Origin: Candidatus Rokuibacteriota bacterium
Lineage (GTDB): Bacteria > Methylomirabilota > Methylomirabilia > Rokubacteriales > CSP1-6
Length of the DNA stretch: 64,000 nucleotides
NCBI GenBank assembly: GCA_016184125.1
Contig: JACPDG010000044.1
Location: 1-64,000 of the forward strand
Direction: 5' to 3'
How positions within the stretch are numbered: position 1 is the stretch's first letter; each line of letters begins with the position of its first letter. The notes below the pieces were generated by a model. It was not told the DNA's origin and ran no database searches. It worked only from the letters and a program-made list of their open reading frames with translations. Positions 1-8,558 of the stretch are shown piece after piece. Position numbers and translations under genes: made by a program.

Positions 1-120
1 CTTGGCCCGCTCCAGCATCCCATCCACCTCCGTCAGGAAGATGTTCGCCAGCAGCGGCGAGATCACCCCACCTTGGGGCACCCCGCGTTTCCCGGATGCC
101 TTCAGCATCAGCTTGAGCAA
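1..120 (-). pseudogene. Group II intron reverse transcriptase/maturase fragment
   Basis: Read on the minus strand this stretch encodes a peptide containing KRGVPQGGVISPLLANIF followed by LTEVDGMLERAK, the conserved RT block of group II intron-encoded proteins (the PQGG..SPLL..N.. signature just after the catalytic region). The gene runs off the left edge, so its C-terminal part is outside the window. Upstream of about position 120 the similarity stops and the frame meets a stop near 200, with no N-terminal RT domain. I read it as a truncated copy, not an intact intron protein. The family call is firm; the pseudogene call rests on the missing N-terminus. Confidence 0.75.
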
Positions 121-239
121 GTGCGGAGGGTTTCGCCAGGCGCTCGACGTGTCCTTGTCACCGTGCTGTCGCTCCCACCCCGCCAGAGGGAACCCGCCGC
201 GTCAGCCAGACTGCGACGGACCCTGCTGCCTTCGCGCAC
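1..239 (-). mobile_element. Possible group II intron remnant with internal deletion
   Basis: Upstream of the RT fragment the minus strand carries GTGCGCG (at 239-233), which fits the GTGYG 5' end of group II introns, followed by G-rich, structured sequence with GAAA-type loops running directly into the RT reading frame. This would fit an intron whose 5' RNA domain was joined to the middle of the RT by an internal deletion. The RNA part is judged by eye only and is much less certain than the RT part. Confidence 0.35.
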
Positions 240-370
240 ATGGCACGCGCTCGGCCTCCAGATTTGGCCTTGGTCTCCCGCCTCCCTCCCATCCAAGCTA
301 CGGGGCGGTCTGGCTCTTACCCCGGCGGGTCTGCCTCCCGCTGGACACGCCTGCCTTTCTGGTCGTACGC

Positions 371-474
371 CATGTCGGGCCCCCCGGACCGGGCGTGAAG
401 TAGAGGAGCGCCCCGGGTGTCCCGGGGCGCTCCGAAGGCTGGGGGGTATGGGGGGCCATGTCGGGGCCCCCCAT
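371..474 (-). repeat. Family 1 palindromic repeat, copy a
   Basis: On the minus strand the unit starts ATGGGGGGCCCCGACATGG, continues CCCCCCATACCCCCC, then has a CGCCCCGGG/CCCGGGGCG hairpin and a second GGGGGGCCCGACATGG block. The same order of blocks recurs at 14036 and 44922. It lies between the intron remnant and a small zinc-ribbon gene. Confidence 0.8.
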
Positions 475-476
475 TC

Positions 477-620
477 TCACGGATCGCTGCAGTCGCGCAG
501 GAAGCCGCAGTTCGGGCAGAAGATCTTGCAGTGACTCTCGTACATGCGCTCGCCGCAGCGGTCGCAGACGTGGGTCGGCTCTTCGGCGGCCCGGCGAGCC
601 GTGATGCGGGTCTCTTCCAT
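477..620 (-). CDS. Small zinc-ribbon protein (47 aa)
   Basis: A 47-residue reading frame with CDRCGE near residue 19, then CKIFCPNCGF and a final CSDP. These paired cysteines form a CxxC...CxxxCxxC layout typical of a small zinc ribbon. The ATG at 620 has no strong ribosome site; the frame stays open to a TTG at 656, which would add 12 residues. It is divergent from the 165-aa gene at 713. Function unknown; such mini-ribbons often bind nucleic acid or partner proteins, but nothing here shows that. Confidence 0.6.
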   Translation of the reverse strand: MEETRITARRAAEEPTHVCDRCGERMYESHCKIFCPNCGFLRDCSDP

Positions 621-712
621 GCGGCGAGCTTCCCACTCGTGGCTCAGCGGAGTCAACGACGATCCGGTGCCCGCGGGCTCGCGGCGAGCGACGCAGGCAG
701 TACACTGAGGCT

Positions 713-1210
713 ATGCACGACGAGTGGGACGACGCCGAGCTGCTCCGGCACATCTTCCAGCAGACGGAGGTCGTGCGCAAGCCGCTGACCGGCATCATCA
801 CCGGCTACCACATCCTCCCGTACATCCTGGTCGGGCCCGAGCACGACCATCCGAACCGATCCGTCGAGGTGCGCGGTCGCATCAAGGTCTCGCCCAAGCT
901 GATCTTCGCACCGGGCCGCGACGGTCCGACGTACGGCGAGCTGTTCGGGGAGCGCGAGCTGATGGACCGGCGGCTCATCGCGCGGATCTTCAGCTTCCGC
1001 TACGCGTCGCGCGTGAGCCTGGAGTCGGAGGAGCTCAGGATCCGCCGCCACGAGCACGAGCTGCAGGACCACCTGCAGCAGGTGCTGGACGAGCTGACGC
1101 GGCGCGAGATCGTGAACACCGGGGTGATCGTGACCCCGGATGTGCGGTTCTACCCCGTCTCTCTCGACCGCTTCATCCGGGAGATCCTCGACCAGGAGTT
1201 CCGCGAGTGA
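713..1210 (+). CDS. Conserved-looking hypothetical protein (165 aa)
   Basis: An acidic, soluble 165-residue protein without signal peptide or membrane segment. It has a central IKVSPKLIFAPG stretch and a charged helix around residues 105-140 (ELRIRRHEHELQDHL) that could form a coiled coil. Codon use matches neighbouring real genes. Its 3' end overlaps the convergent receiver gene by 38 bases. I do not recognise a family and assign no function. Confidence 0.65.
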   Translation: MHDEWDDAELLRHIFQQTEVVRKPLTGIITGYHILPYILVGPEHDHPNRSVEVRGRIKVSPKLIFAPGRDGPTYGELFGERELMDRRLIARIFSFRYASRVSLESEELRIRRHEHELQDHLQQVLDELTRREIVNTGVIVTPDVRFYPVSLDRFIREILDQEFRE

Positions 1211-1598
1211 GCAGCGCCGTGAGGTCGGTGGGATCGACCGGCTTCACCAGATGCGCGTCGAAGCCCGCCTCCACCGTGCGCTGACGGTCCTCCGGCTGCC
1301 CGTATCCGGTCAGGGCGACGAGGAAAATCCTCGGCCCGAGAAGCGCGCGGATGCGCCGGCCGACCTCGTAGCCATCGATCCCGGGCAGGCCGATGTCGAT
1401 GAGCGCGATCTCGGGATGCTTGGCCCGGGCGATGTCGATGCCCTGCTGGCCGTCGGCCGCGCCCTCCACGACGAGGCCCTCGAGCTCGAGCAACGCGACG
1501 AGCGCCGCGCGCGCGTCGTCGTTGTCTTCGATGACGAGAACCGTGCGCTGGGCGGACGGGGAGTCGAACGAGGATTCCGAGGCGGTCATGAGACTCAC
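1173..1598 (-). CDS. Stand-alone response regulator receiver protein
   Basis: A single REC domain of 141 residues without an output domain. The acidic pair sits in VLVIEDNDDA, the phospho-acceptor Asp in LIDIGLPGIDGYE, the Thr in LVALTGYG and the Lys in HLVKPVD. Proteins of this shape usually act as phosphate carriers or are pasted onto hybrid kinases. Two in-frame ATG codons lie at the start (1598 and 1589); the first is used here. It is convergent and overlaps the 713-1210 gene. No kinase gene is adjacent; the nearest intact one is at 20468. Confidence 0.88.
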   Translation of the reverse strand: MSLMTASESSFDSPSAQRTVLVIEDNDDARAALVALLELEGLVVEGAADGQQGIDIARAKHPEIALIDIGLPGIDGYEVGRRIRALLGPRIFLVALTGYGQPEDRQRTVEAGFDAHLVKPVDPTDLTALLTRGTPGRGSPG

Positions 1599-1786
1599 AC
1601 CCTATCACCGATTTGCTGCCAACGCGTGCGCAGGGGTGAGAAGCGCGGGCCTGCTGCGGTGTTCGCCACAGCACACGGGCCCCGGCCTTGCAGCGCACTG
1701 CAGGCTGGACGCACCAGACGTCCGGTGAAAGGGGGTCGACGGCGATCGCGGACCGAACCGACGACTGGCTCGCAGGAGCGAGCGGC

Positions 1787-2563
1787 GTGAGACCGGACGA
1801 GACGCCCGAGACCCCGCCGCCCGCCTTTCGTTTCGAGCTCGGCGAGCGCGTCCGCGTCCTGACGCACCCCGCGCAGCCCGCGGTGGCGGTTCTCGAACGC
1901 TGGCCGGGGGAGGCCTGGAACGACGTGTACGATGAGCCGATCTATGCCGTGTCCGGGTTCGTCACGCGCCAGCGGGAGTCGAGCCTCGCGCGCGAGGGAT
2001 CGCTCGCGATCCCGCTCGACCCGCCGACGGGGTGGCGGACCGCCGGACATGGCGAGCCGCGACGGGTCGCGTCCGGAACGGTCGAGTCGTCCGGCGGCCC
2101 CGGCATCGTCTGGTACACGCGCGAGGCCTTCGAGGACTTCGTGCTCACCGTGGACTGGCGACTCGTGTCGCCGGACGACAACTCCGGGGTGTTCATCCGG
2201 ATCCCGCCACTCGGCAGCGGCGACCCGGACCGCGACTGGAAGCCCGCGGTCGACGAAGGCTACGAGATCCAGATCGACGACCGCGGCGTCGATCGGGACC
2301 GCGGGACGACGGGGAGCGCGCTGCACATGAGCGGTGCCATCTCCCGTCGCTCTCCCGCGCGCCGAGCGGCGTCACGCCCGGTGGGGCGCTGGAACACGTT
2401 CGAGATCGAGGCTCGAGGCCCGACCGTCGCCGTGCGGCTCAACGGCGTCGCCGTCTCGACGCTCGACGACCCTCACGGACGCCGGGGCGGTCACGTGGGA
2501 CTCCAGTGCCACCACGCCGGGTCGCGCGTCGCCTTCAGGAACCTCCAGGTCGTGCGGCGCTGA
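1787..2563 (+). CDS. DUF1080 / 3-keto-disaccharide hydrolase-like protein
   Basis: About 258 residues. Residues 80-258 resemble the DUF1080 (3-keto-disaccharide hydrolase, concanavalin-like) fold, with FEDFVLTVDWRL, NSGVFIRI, GYEIQIDDRG, GRWNTFEIEARG and a closing V.FRNLQVVR strand. The first ~70 residues (FELGERVRV...) look like a separate small beta-barrel. GTG at 1787 is chosen because AGGAG lies 9 bases upstream; an ATG at 1688 would add 33 poorly coding residues. No signal peptide is visible with this start, unusual for the family. The next gene follows in the same frame after the TGA. Confidence 0.72.
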   Translation: MRPDETPETPPPAFRFELGERVRVLTHPAQPAVAVLERWPGEAWNDVYDEPIYAVSGFVTRQRESSLAREGSLAIPLDPPTGWRTAGHGEPRRVASGTVESSGGPGIVWYTREAFEDFVLTVDWRLVSPDDNSGVFIRIPPLGSGDPDRDWKPAVDEGYEIQIDDRGVDRDRGTTGSALHMSGAISRRSPARRAASRPVGRWNTFEIEARGPTVAVRLNGVAVSTLDDPHGRRGGHVGLQCHHAGSRVAFRNLQVVRR

Positions 2564-2593
2564 CCGCGGCGCGCCTCGAGGAGTCCTCGCACG

Positions 2594-4111
2594 GTCGCCA
2601 CGCACGAGACGCCGCAGGGAGCCGCCGTCGATCTCGCGCTCGACGTCGTCGTCGCGGGTGTCCTGCTCGGCGGCTTCGCGGCGCTCGGCCTCTACCTCCT
2701 CTGGCGCTCGCTCGCGTGGCCGCTGATCCACGACGCGCCGATCCTCCACTACGTCGCCTGGCGCATCACCGAGGGCGCCGTACCGTACCGCGACGTGTTC
2801 GACATGAACCAGCCTGGCGTGTATCTCGTGCACCTGGCGGTGATGCGCCTGGTCGGCGACGGCGACCTCGCGTGGCGTCTCGTCGACCTGGCCTGGCTCG
2901 CGCTGACCGCCGTCGCGATCGTCGCGTTCGCACGGCCGTGGGGCGCGGTGGCATCGTGGGGCGCCGCGCTCGCGTTCGCCGCCTACCACCTCGCGTCGGG
3001 CGCGTGGCATGCCGGGCAGCGGGACTTCATGCTCTCGCCGTTCCTCGTGGCCGGCGCCCTCGGCGTCGCCCGGTGGCTCGAGGCCGCCCGGATGCGTCCT
3101 GCCGCGCTCGTCCAGCTCGCCCTCGGCGGCCTCGCGCTCGGCGTCGCGGTCACGATGAAGCCTCACACGGTGGTGCTCGGGGCCGCGCTCGCCCTCGTGG
3201 CGGCGCTGTCGCGGCACCGCGCCCCTGAGCGAGCGGCGGGCGTCGCGGTGTATGCCGGAGCCGCCGCGGTCGCCCCGGCGGCGGTCCTCGCGTGGCTGGC
3301 GTCGAGCGGGGCCCTCGGTGCGTGGTGGGCGATCGTCCGCGATTACCTGCTGCCGCTCTACTCGCAGCTCACGCGTCCCGACGACTGGGATGTCTACCGG
3401 TGGGGCCACTGGGCCCCGCTCGCTCTCGCGGTGGTCGTCTCGCTGGCGTCCGCCGCCGTCTCGCGGAGATGGTCGCCGCGTCACACCGTCGCCGTCGCGG
3501 GGCTCGGCTACGGGCTGGTGCACTTCTTCGGCCAGCGGAAAGGCTGGGAGTATCACCTCTACCCGCTCGCCGTGTTCGCGACGCTGCTCGCGTTCTCCGA
3601 GATCGACCGGGTGCTCCGCACGCGGGCGTGGGCGGTGGCGGGACCGCTCGTTGCGAGCCTGATCGCCATCGTCGTGCTGCTCGGGGTGAAGGGCGTCGAG
3701 ACGGTGGACGCGCACTGGGTGTGGGACAAGGAGCGCGTGGTGCGGCTGCTCACCGAGGACCTCCGCCCGCACCTGGGCGCCGGGGATACCGTCCAGGTGC
3801 TCGACACGACGGAAGGCGGCATTCACGCCCTCCTGAGGCTCAGGCGCGCGCCGCCGACGCGCTTCATCTACGACTTCCACTTCCACCACCACGTGGACAC
3901 GCCCACGATCCAGCGCCTGCGCGCGGAGTTCGTCCGCGACCTCGCCGCCCACCCGCCGGGTGCGGTGGTCGTGTTCGCCCGCGGGTGGCCCGCAGGCGGC
4001 TACGACCGGATCGACCGCTTCCCCGAGCTTGCGGCCCTGCTCAGCGCCTCGTACGACATGGTCCAAGAGCGGCCGGCGTACACCATCCTTGCGAAGCGAC
4101 ACCGTCCGTAG
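2594..4111 (+). CDS. Multi-pass membrane protein, glycosyltransferase 39-like
   Basis: A polytopic protein with about eight to ten hydrophobic segments and a soluble C-terminal ~110 residues. The N-terminal motif ILHYVAWRI...VPYRDVFDMN.PG.Y fits ArnT/PMT-type (GT39/GT83-like) membrane glycosyltransferases, where an Asp-containing first loop binds the lipid-linked sugar donor. The start is a problem: homologous sequence extends well upstream of the first GTG (2795), yet back to the stop at 2561-2563 the frame has no ATG, GTG or TTG. The ACG at 2594, 11 bases after a GGAG, is used here as a guess. A methyltransferase gene overlaps the 3' end. Confidence 0.68.
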   Translation, partial: VATHETPQGAAVDLALDVVVAGVLLGGFAALGLYLLWRSLAWPLIHDAPILHYVAWRITEGAVPYRDVFDMNQPGVYLVHLAVMRLVGDGDLAWRLVDLAWLALTAVAIVAFARPWGAVASWGAALAFAAYHLASGAWHAGQRDFMLSPFLVAGALGVARWLEAARMRPAALVQLALGGLALGVAVTMKPHTVVLGAALALVAALSRHRAPERAAGVAVYAGAAAVAPAAVLAWLASSGALGAWWAIVRDYLLPLYSQLTRPDDWDVYRWGHWAPLALAVVVSLASAAVSRRWSPRHTVAVAGLGYGLVHFFGQRKGWEYHLYPLAVFATLLAFSEIDRVLRTRAWAVAGPLVASLIAIVVLLGVKGVETVDAHWVWDKERVVRLLTEDLRPHLGAGDTVQVLDTTEGGIHALLRLRRAPPTRFIYDFHFHHHVDTPTIQRLRAEFVRDLAAHPPGAVVVFARGWPAGGYDRIDRFPELAALLSASYDMVQERPAYTILAKRHRP

Positions 4112-4733
4112 CATCGTCCGCGCCTACGACGACCCGGTGATCCGGCTCTACTGCTGGCTCCGGTTCGGGATCCTGCGCCAGCGGTTTCTCGACGAGATCG
4201 GGCAGTACCTGCCGGCCTCGGGGGCGGTCCTCGACATCGGCTGCGGCTTCGGCCTGTTCTCGCTCTACTACGCGGCCACCGGGCCCGGCCGCTTCGTGCG
4301 TGGCATCGACGTGGACGGCCGGCGCATCCGGATGGCGCGCCGGGCGGCGGCCAGGCTCGGCATCGGCAACGTCGCCTACGAGCAGGGCGACGCGCGCGAC
4401 TTCAAGGGCGACGGCGAGTTCGCCGCCGCGTACATGCTCGACATCGTGCACCACATCCCGCCGGACGCCGTCCCGCCGCTCTGCGCCGCGCTGCGCCGCT
4501 CGCTTGCGCCCGGCAGGCGCCTCCTGGTGAAGGACGTCGACGCCCGGCCCGCCGCGAAGCGCTGGTTCACGTGGGCGCTGGACAAGGCGATGTCGCCGTC
4601 GTCGCCGGTCCACTACTGGTCGGCGGACGATCTCACGCCCCTGCTCGAGTCGATGGGTTTCCGCGTCTACCGCCACCTGATGGTGGACATCCTTCCGTAC
4701 CCGCACATCCTCTACGTGTGTACGGCGGTGTGA
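4089..4733 (+). CDS. Class I SAM-dependent methyltransferase
   Basis: A Rossmann methyltransferase of 214 residues. Motif I is VLDIGCGFGLFS, motif II ends in GIDVDGRRI, an acidic residue sits in YEQGDARDF, and the post-I region has YMLDIVHHIP. TTG at 4089 is proposed because the frame from there reads RSDTVRSIVRAYDDP, a usual beginning for this family; it overlaps the membrane protein by 23 bases. Translational coupling suggests the pair works together, perhaps on a lipid or glycan. The substrate cannot be told from sequence. Confidence 0.8.
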   Translation: MRSDTVRSIVRAYDDPVIRLYCWLRFGILRQRFLDEIGQYLPASGAVLDIGCGFGLFSLYYAATGPGRFVRGIDVDGRRIRMARRAAARLGIGNVAYEQGDARDFKGDGEFAAAYMLDIVHHIPPDAVPPLCAALRRSLAPGRRLLVKDVDARPAAKRWFTWALDKAMSPSSPVHYWSADDLTPLLESMGFRVYRHLMVDILPYPHILYVCTAV

Positions 4734-4985
4734 CGCACGCTCGCAGGACACGTTGGCCACGCGATGGCCGCTGTCCGCCCGCCGACCCCGGGTGTCAGCC
4801 CGCCGCCAGCCGGCGCCGGTGCATCGACTGCAACGCCTGACTTGACGCCTACATAGCGCGCGCGCCGCGTCTGGCGCTCCTCTTGCCCTTCAGCCCACCC
4901 CGGAAAACGTTTGCCGTCCGCGTTGAACGGCCTTCAACGCGGACGAGCGTCACCGGATGTCCGAAGGACGACCCAGGGGGTGTGC
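4734..4985. promoter_or_regulatory. Leader region with 12-bp perfect inverted repeat
   Basis: No gene is seen here. A perfect inverted repeat lies at 4916-4944: arms GTCCGCGTTGAA and TTCAACGCGGAC around the 5-base loop CGGCC, about 40 bases before the glycoside hydrolase start. No T-run follows, so it may be an operator or mRNA hairpin instead of a terminator. AGGGGG at 4974-4979 is the likely ribosome site of the next gene. Confidence 0.5.
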
Positions 4986-7900
4986 ATGAGGCGCTGGAGC
5001 TCGAGGATCGTGATCGTGCTGATGCTGCTGTCGCTCGACCAGGCGCGGCTCGCCAACGCGCAGACGAGCGAACCGCAGCTGACGGTCGCGTTCGCCAACC
5101 CGACCACGGGCGCGACGCTGAGCGGCTCCGCGACCGTCACGGTGAAGGCGGACGGCGGCACCGGGCTCACGTACAGGGTGGGCGTGGGCGACGTGTGGGT
5201 CTACACGGGCGCGAACCCGAGCTTCTCCCTGAACACGACCGCATTCCCGAACGGAAGCCACGTTCTGACCGCGATGGTCACCGACGCGTCGAACCGGACG
5301 GCCACGGCCAGCATCGCCATGACCGTGTCGAACGCGAGCACCGGAGCGGCCGGCTTCACGGCCTCGATCACGTATCCCAGCGCCGGGAAGACGGTCGGCG
5401 GCTCGCAGTCGGTCGGCATGTCGACCACCGTGGACTGGCGGACGCCGAAGACGTTCGTGCTCTCCGTCGACGGCGCGCCGATCGTGAGCCGCTCGATGGC
5501 GACCGGCTCGACGCTGTGGATCATCTGGGACACGCGCACGATCGGGAACGGGGCTCGCACGCTGTCGCTCGCGGTGACGGCGAACGGACAGACCGCGGCG
5601 ACGACGCGCGCCGTGACCGTCGCGAACGGCACGGCGGCACCGCCGCCGCCGCCACCGTCGCCGCCGCCGCCACCGTCGCCGCCACCCCCGCCACCGGGGC
5701 TCACGGCCTCCTTCACGAGCCCCGCGGCCGGCGCGAGCGTCAGCGGCACCACGACGGTCGGGATGGCGGCCGCGAACGCGTCCGGCACGACGACGTTCCG
5801 GCTCGCCCTCGGCGGGACCGTGATCGCGACCCAGCCGGTGGCGGGGAGCACGGCCTCGTACGCGTGGAACACGACGGGCGTCAGCAACGGGAGCCATACG
5901 CTGACGCTCATGGTGACGAGCGGCGCCCAGACGGCCACGACCACGCGCACCGTGACCGTCGCGAACCCGACCTCGGCGGCGAGCTTCACCGCGGCGTTCA
6001 CGTACCCGCACGCCGGACAGGCGGTGAGCGGCTCGCAGTCGATCGGCATGTCGACGACGGCCCCGTGGCGCGCCGCGAAGACGTTCGCGCTCTCCGTGGA
6101 CGGCACGCCCATCGTGAGCCGCGCGATGGCGACGGGCTCGACGCTCTGGATCATCTGGGACACGCGCACGATCGGGAACGGGTCTCGCACGCTGTCGCTC
6201 GCGGTGACGGCGAACGGACAGACCGCGGCGACGACGCGCGCGGTCACCGTCACGAACGGCGCGGCGGCACCGCCACCGCCCCCGCCCCCGCCACCGCCGC
6301 CACCACCACCGCCACCACCACCGCCCCCGCTGCCGTCGCCGCCGCCGGCGCTCACGGCCTCGTTCACGAGCCCCGCGGCCGGCGCGAGCGTCAGCGGCAC
6401 CACGGCGGTCGGGATGGCGGCCGCGAACGCATCCGGCACGACGACGTTCCAGCTCGCCCTCGGCGGGACCGTGATCGCGACCCAGACGGTGACGGGGAGC
6501 ACGGCCTCGTACGCGTGGAACACGACGGGCGTCAGCAACGGCAGCCAGACGCTGACCCTCACGGTGACGAGTGGCGCCCAGACGGCCACGACCACGCATA
6601 GCGTCACCGTCGCGAACCCCACGTCGGGGGCGAGCTTCACTGCGGCGTTCACGTACCCGAACGCGGGGCAGGCGGTGGGCGGCTCGCAGTCGGTCGGCAT
6701 GTCGACGACGGCGCCGTGGGGCGCCGCCAAGACCTTCGCCCTCTCGGTGGACGGCACGCCGATCGCGACCCGCGCGATGGCGACGGGCTCGACGCTCTGG
6801 ATCACCTGGGACACGCGCACGGTGGCGAGCGGCTCGCGCACGCTCTCGCTCGCCGTCACGGCCAACGGCCAGACCGCGACGACGTCGCGCGCCGTGACCG
6901 TCTCCAACGCAGGCACCACGCCGCCACCGCCCCCGTCCGCCGCGCTCACGGCGGCGTTCACGAGCCCGGCGGCCGGCGCGACGCTGACGGGAACCACCCA
7001 GGTCGGCATGGCGGTCAGCGGCGCGACCGCGCCCACGACCTTCAAGCTCTCCGTGGCGAGCCCCTCGCCGGCAGACCTCTCGACGCAGACCGTGGCCGGC
7101 ACGGCCGCGACCTACGCGTGGAACACGTCCTCGGTGCCCGACGGGACGCATACGCTCACGCTCATGGTGACGGACGCGGCGGGCAAGACGGCCAGCACCT
7201 CGCGGACGGTGACCGTCAGGAACACCGGGACACCGCCGCCTCCGCCGCCGGCCGGCGGCGCCATGGGTCCGCTGCGCGTGCTCGCGTCCAACCCGCGTTA
7301 CTTCACCGACGGCTCCGGCCGCGCGGTGTACCTCACGGGCTCGCACCACTGGGAGAGCCTCGTCGACCGCGACATCGTCTACCCGCCGGCGGCGTTCGGC
7401 TACGCAGGCTCCCTGGACTGGATGGCGGCCCGCGGCCACAACTTCATGCGGATGTGGGCGTGGGAGCCGAGCCGGCACCACAGGGTCGGCGGCATACACG
7501 GCACCGGGACGCTCTACTACAACGCGCCCTCGCCGTGGATGCGGACGGGCCCGGGCACCGCGCTGGACGGCCGCCCGAAGTGGGACCTGACGAGGCTCAA
7601 CCAGGCCTACTTCGACCGGCTGCGGTCACGCGTGATCCAGGCGCGCGAGCACGGGATCTACGTGTCCGTGATGCTCTTCGAGGGCTTCGCGGTGCAGTTC
7701 GCGACGATGGTGGTGCATCCCTTCGGCACCGCGAGCAACGTGAACGGCATCAACGGTGACCCGAACGGTGACGGGAAGGTGACCGAGGTGCACACGCTCC
7801 TGAACCCGGCGATCACGGAGATCCAAAAGGCGTACGTGCGGAAAGTGATCGACACGGTCAACGACCTCGACAACGTGCTCTACGAGATCGCGAACGAGGC

Positions 7901-8558
7901 GGGGTCGTACTCGACCTCGTGGCAGTACGCGATGATCGACTACATCAAGCAGTACCAGGCCGGCAAGCCGAAGCAGCACCCGGTCGGCATGACGTTCCAG
8001 TACGCGGGCGGCTCCAACTCGACGCTCTTCTCGAGCCCGGCCGACTGGATCTCGCCCGGCGAGACCGGCGGGTACAAGACCGCCCCGCCGGCGGCGACGG
8101 GTCAAAAGGTGATCATCACCGATACCGACCACCTGGGGGGTGCCCTGGGCGGCCTCGGCCGCGCGTGGGTGTGGAGGAGCTTCACCCGCGGCCTGAACAC
8201 GATCTACATGGACCCGATGGACAACGACGCGACGCGCGAGGATGCGCGCCGGGCGATGGGGTACACGCTGGACTACGCGAACCGGATGAACCTCGCGGCG
8301 ATGACGCCGCAGCCCGCGCTGTGCTCCACCGCGTACTGCCTGGCCGCCACGTCGGGCACGGATGACGAGTTCCTCGTCTACCTGCCGTCCGGCGGAACCG
8401 TCTCCGTCGATCTGACGGCGGCGCCCGGGACGCTGAGCTACGAGTGGTTCAGGCCCAGCACCGGGGCCGTCGTCAGCCGAGGAACGACGACGGGCGGCAC
8501 GCGGCGGTCGTTCACCGCGCCGTTCACGGGCGACGCGGTGCTCTACATCGGCAGATAG
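4986..8558 (+). CDS. Secreted multidomain glycoside hydrolase with Ig-like repeats
   Basis: A 1190-residue exported protein. Residues 1-25 are a signal peptide ending ARLANAQ. Then come one N-terminal Ig-like domain (~25-118) and alternating Ig-like modules of two types: A (~120-218, 329-426, 546-643) and B (~238-327, 455-545, 654-748). They are joined by proline linkers at ~219-238, ~428-454 and ~750. From ~760 there is a TIM-barrel hydrolase resembling apiosidase-like/DUF4038 and clan GH-A enzymes: GSHHWES, RMWAWEP and VLYEIANEAG, with Glu971 a candidate acid/base. The last ~90 residues resemble the putative collagen-binding domain often fused to such barrels. ATG 4986 has a good AGGGGG site. 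Likely extracellular polysaccharide or glycoprotein hydrolysis; substrate unknown. Confidence 0.85.
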   Translation: MRRWSSRIVIVLMLLSLDQARLANAQTSEPQLTVAFANPTTGATLSGSATVTVKADGGTGLTYRVGVGDVWVYTGANPSFSLNTTAFPNGSHVLTAMVTDASNRTATASIAMTVSNASTGAAGFTASITYPSAGKTVGGSQSVGMSTTVDWRTPKTFVLSVDGAPIVSRSMATGSTLWIIWDTRTIGNGARTLSLAVTANGQTAATTRAVTVANGTAAPPPPPPSPPPPPSPPPPPPGLTASFTSPAAGASVSGTTTVGMAAANASGTTTFRLALGGTVIATQPVAGSTASYAWNTTGVSNGSHTLTLMVTSGAQTATTTRTVTVANPTSAASFTAAFTYPHAGQAVSGSQSIGMSTTAPWRAAKTFALSVDGTPIVSRAMATGSTLWIIWDTRTIGNGSRTLSLAVTANGQTAATTRAVTVTNGAAAPPPPPPPPPPPPPPPPPPPPLPSPPPALTASFTSPAAGASVSGTTAVGMAAANASGTTTFQLALGGTVIATQTVTGSTASYAWNTTGVSNGSQTLTLTVTSGAQTATTTHSVTVANPTSGASFTAAFTYPNAGQAVGGSQSVGMSTTAPWGAAKTFALSVDGTPIATRAMATGSTLWITWDTRTVASGSRTLSLAVTANGQTATTSRAVTVSNAGTTPPPPPSAALTAAFTSPAAGATLTGTTQVGMAVSGATAPTTFKLSVASPSPADLSTQTVAGTAATYAWNTSSVPDGTHTLTLMVTDAAGKTASTSRTVTVRNTGTPPPPPPAGGAMGPLRVLASNPRYFTDGSGRAVYLTGSHHWESLVDRDIVYPPAAFGYAGSLDWMAARGHNFMRMWAWEPSRHHRVGGIHGTGTLYYNAPSPWMRTGPGTALDGRPKWDLTRLNQAYFDRLRSRVIQAREHGIYVSVMLFEGFAVQFATMVVHPFGTASNVNGINGDPNGDGKVTEVHTLLNPAITEIQKAYVRKVIDTVNDLDNVLYEIANEAGSYSTSWQYAMIDYIKQYQAGKPKQHPVGMTFQYAGGSNSTLFSSPADWISPGETGGYKTAPPAATGQKVIITDTDHLGGALGGLGRAWVWRSFTRGLNTIYMDPMDNDATREDARRAMGYTLDYANRMNLAAMTPQPALCSTAYCLAATSGTDDEFLVYLPSGGTVSVDLTAAPGTLSYEWFRPSTGAVVSRGTTTGGTRRSFTAPFTGDAVLYIGR
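5343..7230 (+). repeat. Tandem B-A supermodules inside the hydrolase gene
   Basis: Linker, B and A modules at 5641-6262 recur at 6268-6915 with long nearly identical DNA runs; for example 5498-5612 matches 6129-6243. The proline linkers are CCG/CCA microsatellite-like tracts (5641-5698, 6268-6348) of different length. This points to recent duplication and continuing length change. Confidence 0.85.

Noticed and set aside
5641-6348. Proline-codon tracts as a possible CRISPR-like or satellite array
   Set aside because: They are in-frame proline linkers of the hydrolase. No spacer-repeat structure occurs here or elsewhere in the window.
4950-7499. An 849-aa minus-strand frame opposite the hydrolase
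   Set aside because: Arg/His-rich composition and repeat-mirrored pattern show it is the antisense shadow of the Ig-module gene.
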